This document shows, piece by piece, positions 63,310 through 64,000 of a DNA stretch of 64,000 nt. Location: NCBI GenBank assembly GCA_021927905.1, contig BLLK01000038.1, positions 806,001 through 870,000 on the forward strand. Direction: 5' to 3'. Numbering within the stretch: position 1 is the stretch's first letter; the number at the start of each line of letters is the position of its first letter. This stretch comes from Chaetoceros tenuissimus (Eukaryota > Bacillariophyta > Thalassiosirophyceae > Chaetocerotales > Chaetocerotaceae). Made by a program: the position numbers and the translations under genes. The notes beneath the pieces are model-generated. The model did not search any database. It saw nothing but the letters and a program-made list of their open reading frames with translations, and was not told the DNA's origin.

Positions 63310-64000
63310 CTAGATTTCATTCTTATTCTTTTTGGAGAAAAAATTCGAGAATTTCTTTTTTTCTTCTTGTTTCTCTTCCTTTTTCACTTCTTCCTGAGGA
63401 GGTTGTGAGAAGAAACCTCCAAAAAATCCTGTTTCTTCTTTTGTCTCTTCTTTTGGCTGTGGCGAGAAGAATCCAGAAAAGAACCCTTGTTCTACGTCAT
63501 CCTGTTTCTCCTCTTTCTTTTCTTCTTTCTTCTTTGACTTTGCAAACATGGCTGCAAATTTGCTCTTGGAGGCCTGACTCTTTACTGCATCCCTTTCTTT
63601 ATACTTCTTGTAACCAAATGCAGAACCAACAACAGCAAGAATTACTAGTAAGCTGCCAAAGACTGGCCACACCCACCTTCCCTTTTTCTTTCTCTCTGAG
63701 GTTGCGTTTGGATCACCTGTTGCACTCATGATATTAATCTCATCTTCATCCGATCCACTATTGGTTTCATCTTGTGTGTTGAGGCAATAATCGCAGGACT
63801 CTGGACATTGATCCTTAACTTTGAAATCAGAACTTCCATATTTAGTTTCACAGTGAAGACTTTTCAATTCATTGTCCTTGCCAATATCAAAGCATGATAG
63901 CGTTTTATCATCACTCAGCATACGAAAGAATGGATTATCGCTACAGCAATTGCCACAGGAAAGATTACAAGATCTGCTGATATTATCCACTGCGCATAGC
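63310..64000 (-). CDS. Single-pass membrane protein with ShK-like modules (5' partial)
   Basis: The frame is open to the right edge, so the N-terminus (signal peptide and most of the first Cys module) is missing. Visible: the end of a module (SCNLSCGNCC), a full second module (LSCFDIG...LHCETKYGSSDFKVKDQCPESCDYC), an acidic linker, a membrane helix (WVWPVFGSLLVILAVVGSAFGY) and a cytoplasmic tail rich in Lys/Glu. The tail has three copies of an aromatic motif: GFFSGFFSPQP, GFFGGFFSQPP and KFSNFFSKK. The tail repeats are set in (K)EE(K) spacers and could be short linear binding motifs. Paralogue of the gene at 62354. Confidence 0.8.
   Translation of the reverse strand, partial: LCAVDNISRSCNLSCGNCCSDNPFFRMLSDDKTLSCFDIGKDNELKSLHCETKYGSSDFKVKDQCPESCDYCLNTQDETNSGSDEDEINIMSATGDPNATSERKKKGRWVWPVFGSLLVILAVVGSAFGYKKYKERDAVKSQASKSKFAAMFAKSKKKEEKKEEKQDDVEQGFFSGFFSPQPKEETKEETGFFGGFFSQPPQEEVKKEEKQEEKKKFSNFFSKKNKNEI

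Noticed and set aside
1-64000. CRISPR arrays, bacterial operons, rRNA genes, LTR retroelements or virus-like genes
   Set aside because: None found: no regularly spaced short repeats, no rRNA-like sequence, and no reverse transcriptase, integrase, capsid or polymerase motifs in the frames read.

Overview
The window reads as nuclear DNA of a diatom, more likely centric than pennate. It is AT-rich, with short GT-AG introns of about 65-110 bp. Several products carry a signal peptide ending in an ASAF-type plastid motif (DXS, cysteinyl-tRNA synthetase, a thioredoxin). There are secreted proteins with Ser-Pro-Thr repeats of the SxPT type and ShK-like Cys modules, and MYND, LRR, PPR and ankyrin genes of the kind common in stramenopile algae. 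I assigned the organism from these traits only; no database search was run. Exon joins were worked out by hand from reading frame, splice signals and family knowledge.

Layout. 0-1.6 kb: 3' part of a membrane PDZ protein. 2.0-3.0 kb: a short terminal-inverted-repeat element (E1) lying against a frame-broken MYND/LRR gene (3.1-5.8 kb). 6.1-7.3 kb: heterotrimeric G-protein alpha subunit. 7.8-10.9 kb: secreted SxPT/Cys-module/LRR protein. 11-12.8 kb (-): organellar CysRS, divergent from an eIF4B-like factor with a W2 domain (13.3-15.5 kb). 15.7-18.2 kb (-): phytanoyl-CoA-dioxygenase-type protein with a long basic N-terminus. 18.7-19.9 kb (-): LRR protein. 20.4-21.2 kb: HCF164-like thioredoxin. 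21.7-24.4 kb: DXS of the plastid MEP pathway. 24.7-29.2 kb: FANCD2. 30.3-33.5 kb (-): PPR protein. 33.8-37.1 kb (-): a secreted SxPT gene containing what looks like an internal inversion of about 0.92 kb. 37.7-41.6 kb (-): vigilin-like multi-KH protein. 41.7-46.5 kb: a piggyBac-type transposon with two shorter elements nested at its left end. 46.9-49.0 kb: one weak gene and repeats. 49.0-51.7 kb: sulfotransferase/glycosyltransferase fusion in two overlapping frames. 52.0-55.3 kb (-): UTP13/TBL3. 56.0-57.7 kb: acidic coiled-coil repeat protein. 59.0-60.4 kb (-): ankyrin protein. 60.9-62.2 kb: 3-ketoacyl-CoA-reductase-like SDR. 62.4-64 kb (-): two related single-pass membrane proteins with ShK-like modules.

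The genes are mostly unrelated housekeeping functions (translation, ribosome biogenesis, RNA binding, DNA repair, plastid metabolism) and do not form one pathway. No wholly new system is demonstrated. The strongest leads are the inverted exon block at 34.24-35.16 kb, the two alternative signal-peptide starts of DXS, the sulfotransferase/glycosyltransferase fusion, the FANCD2 acceptor lysine lying at an exon edge, the eIF4B/W2 hybrid and the nested transposon cluster. Three loci have single frame breaks in otherwise good coding sequence; these may be decay or residual assembly indels.
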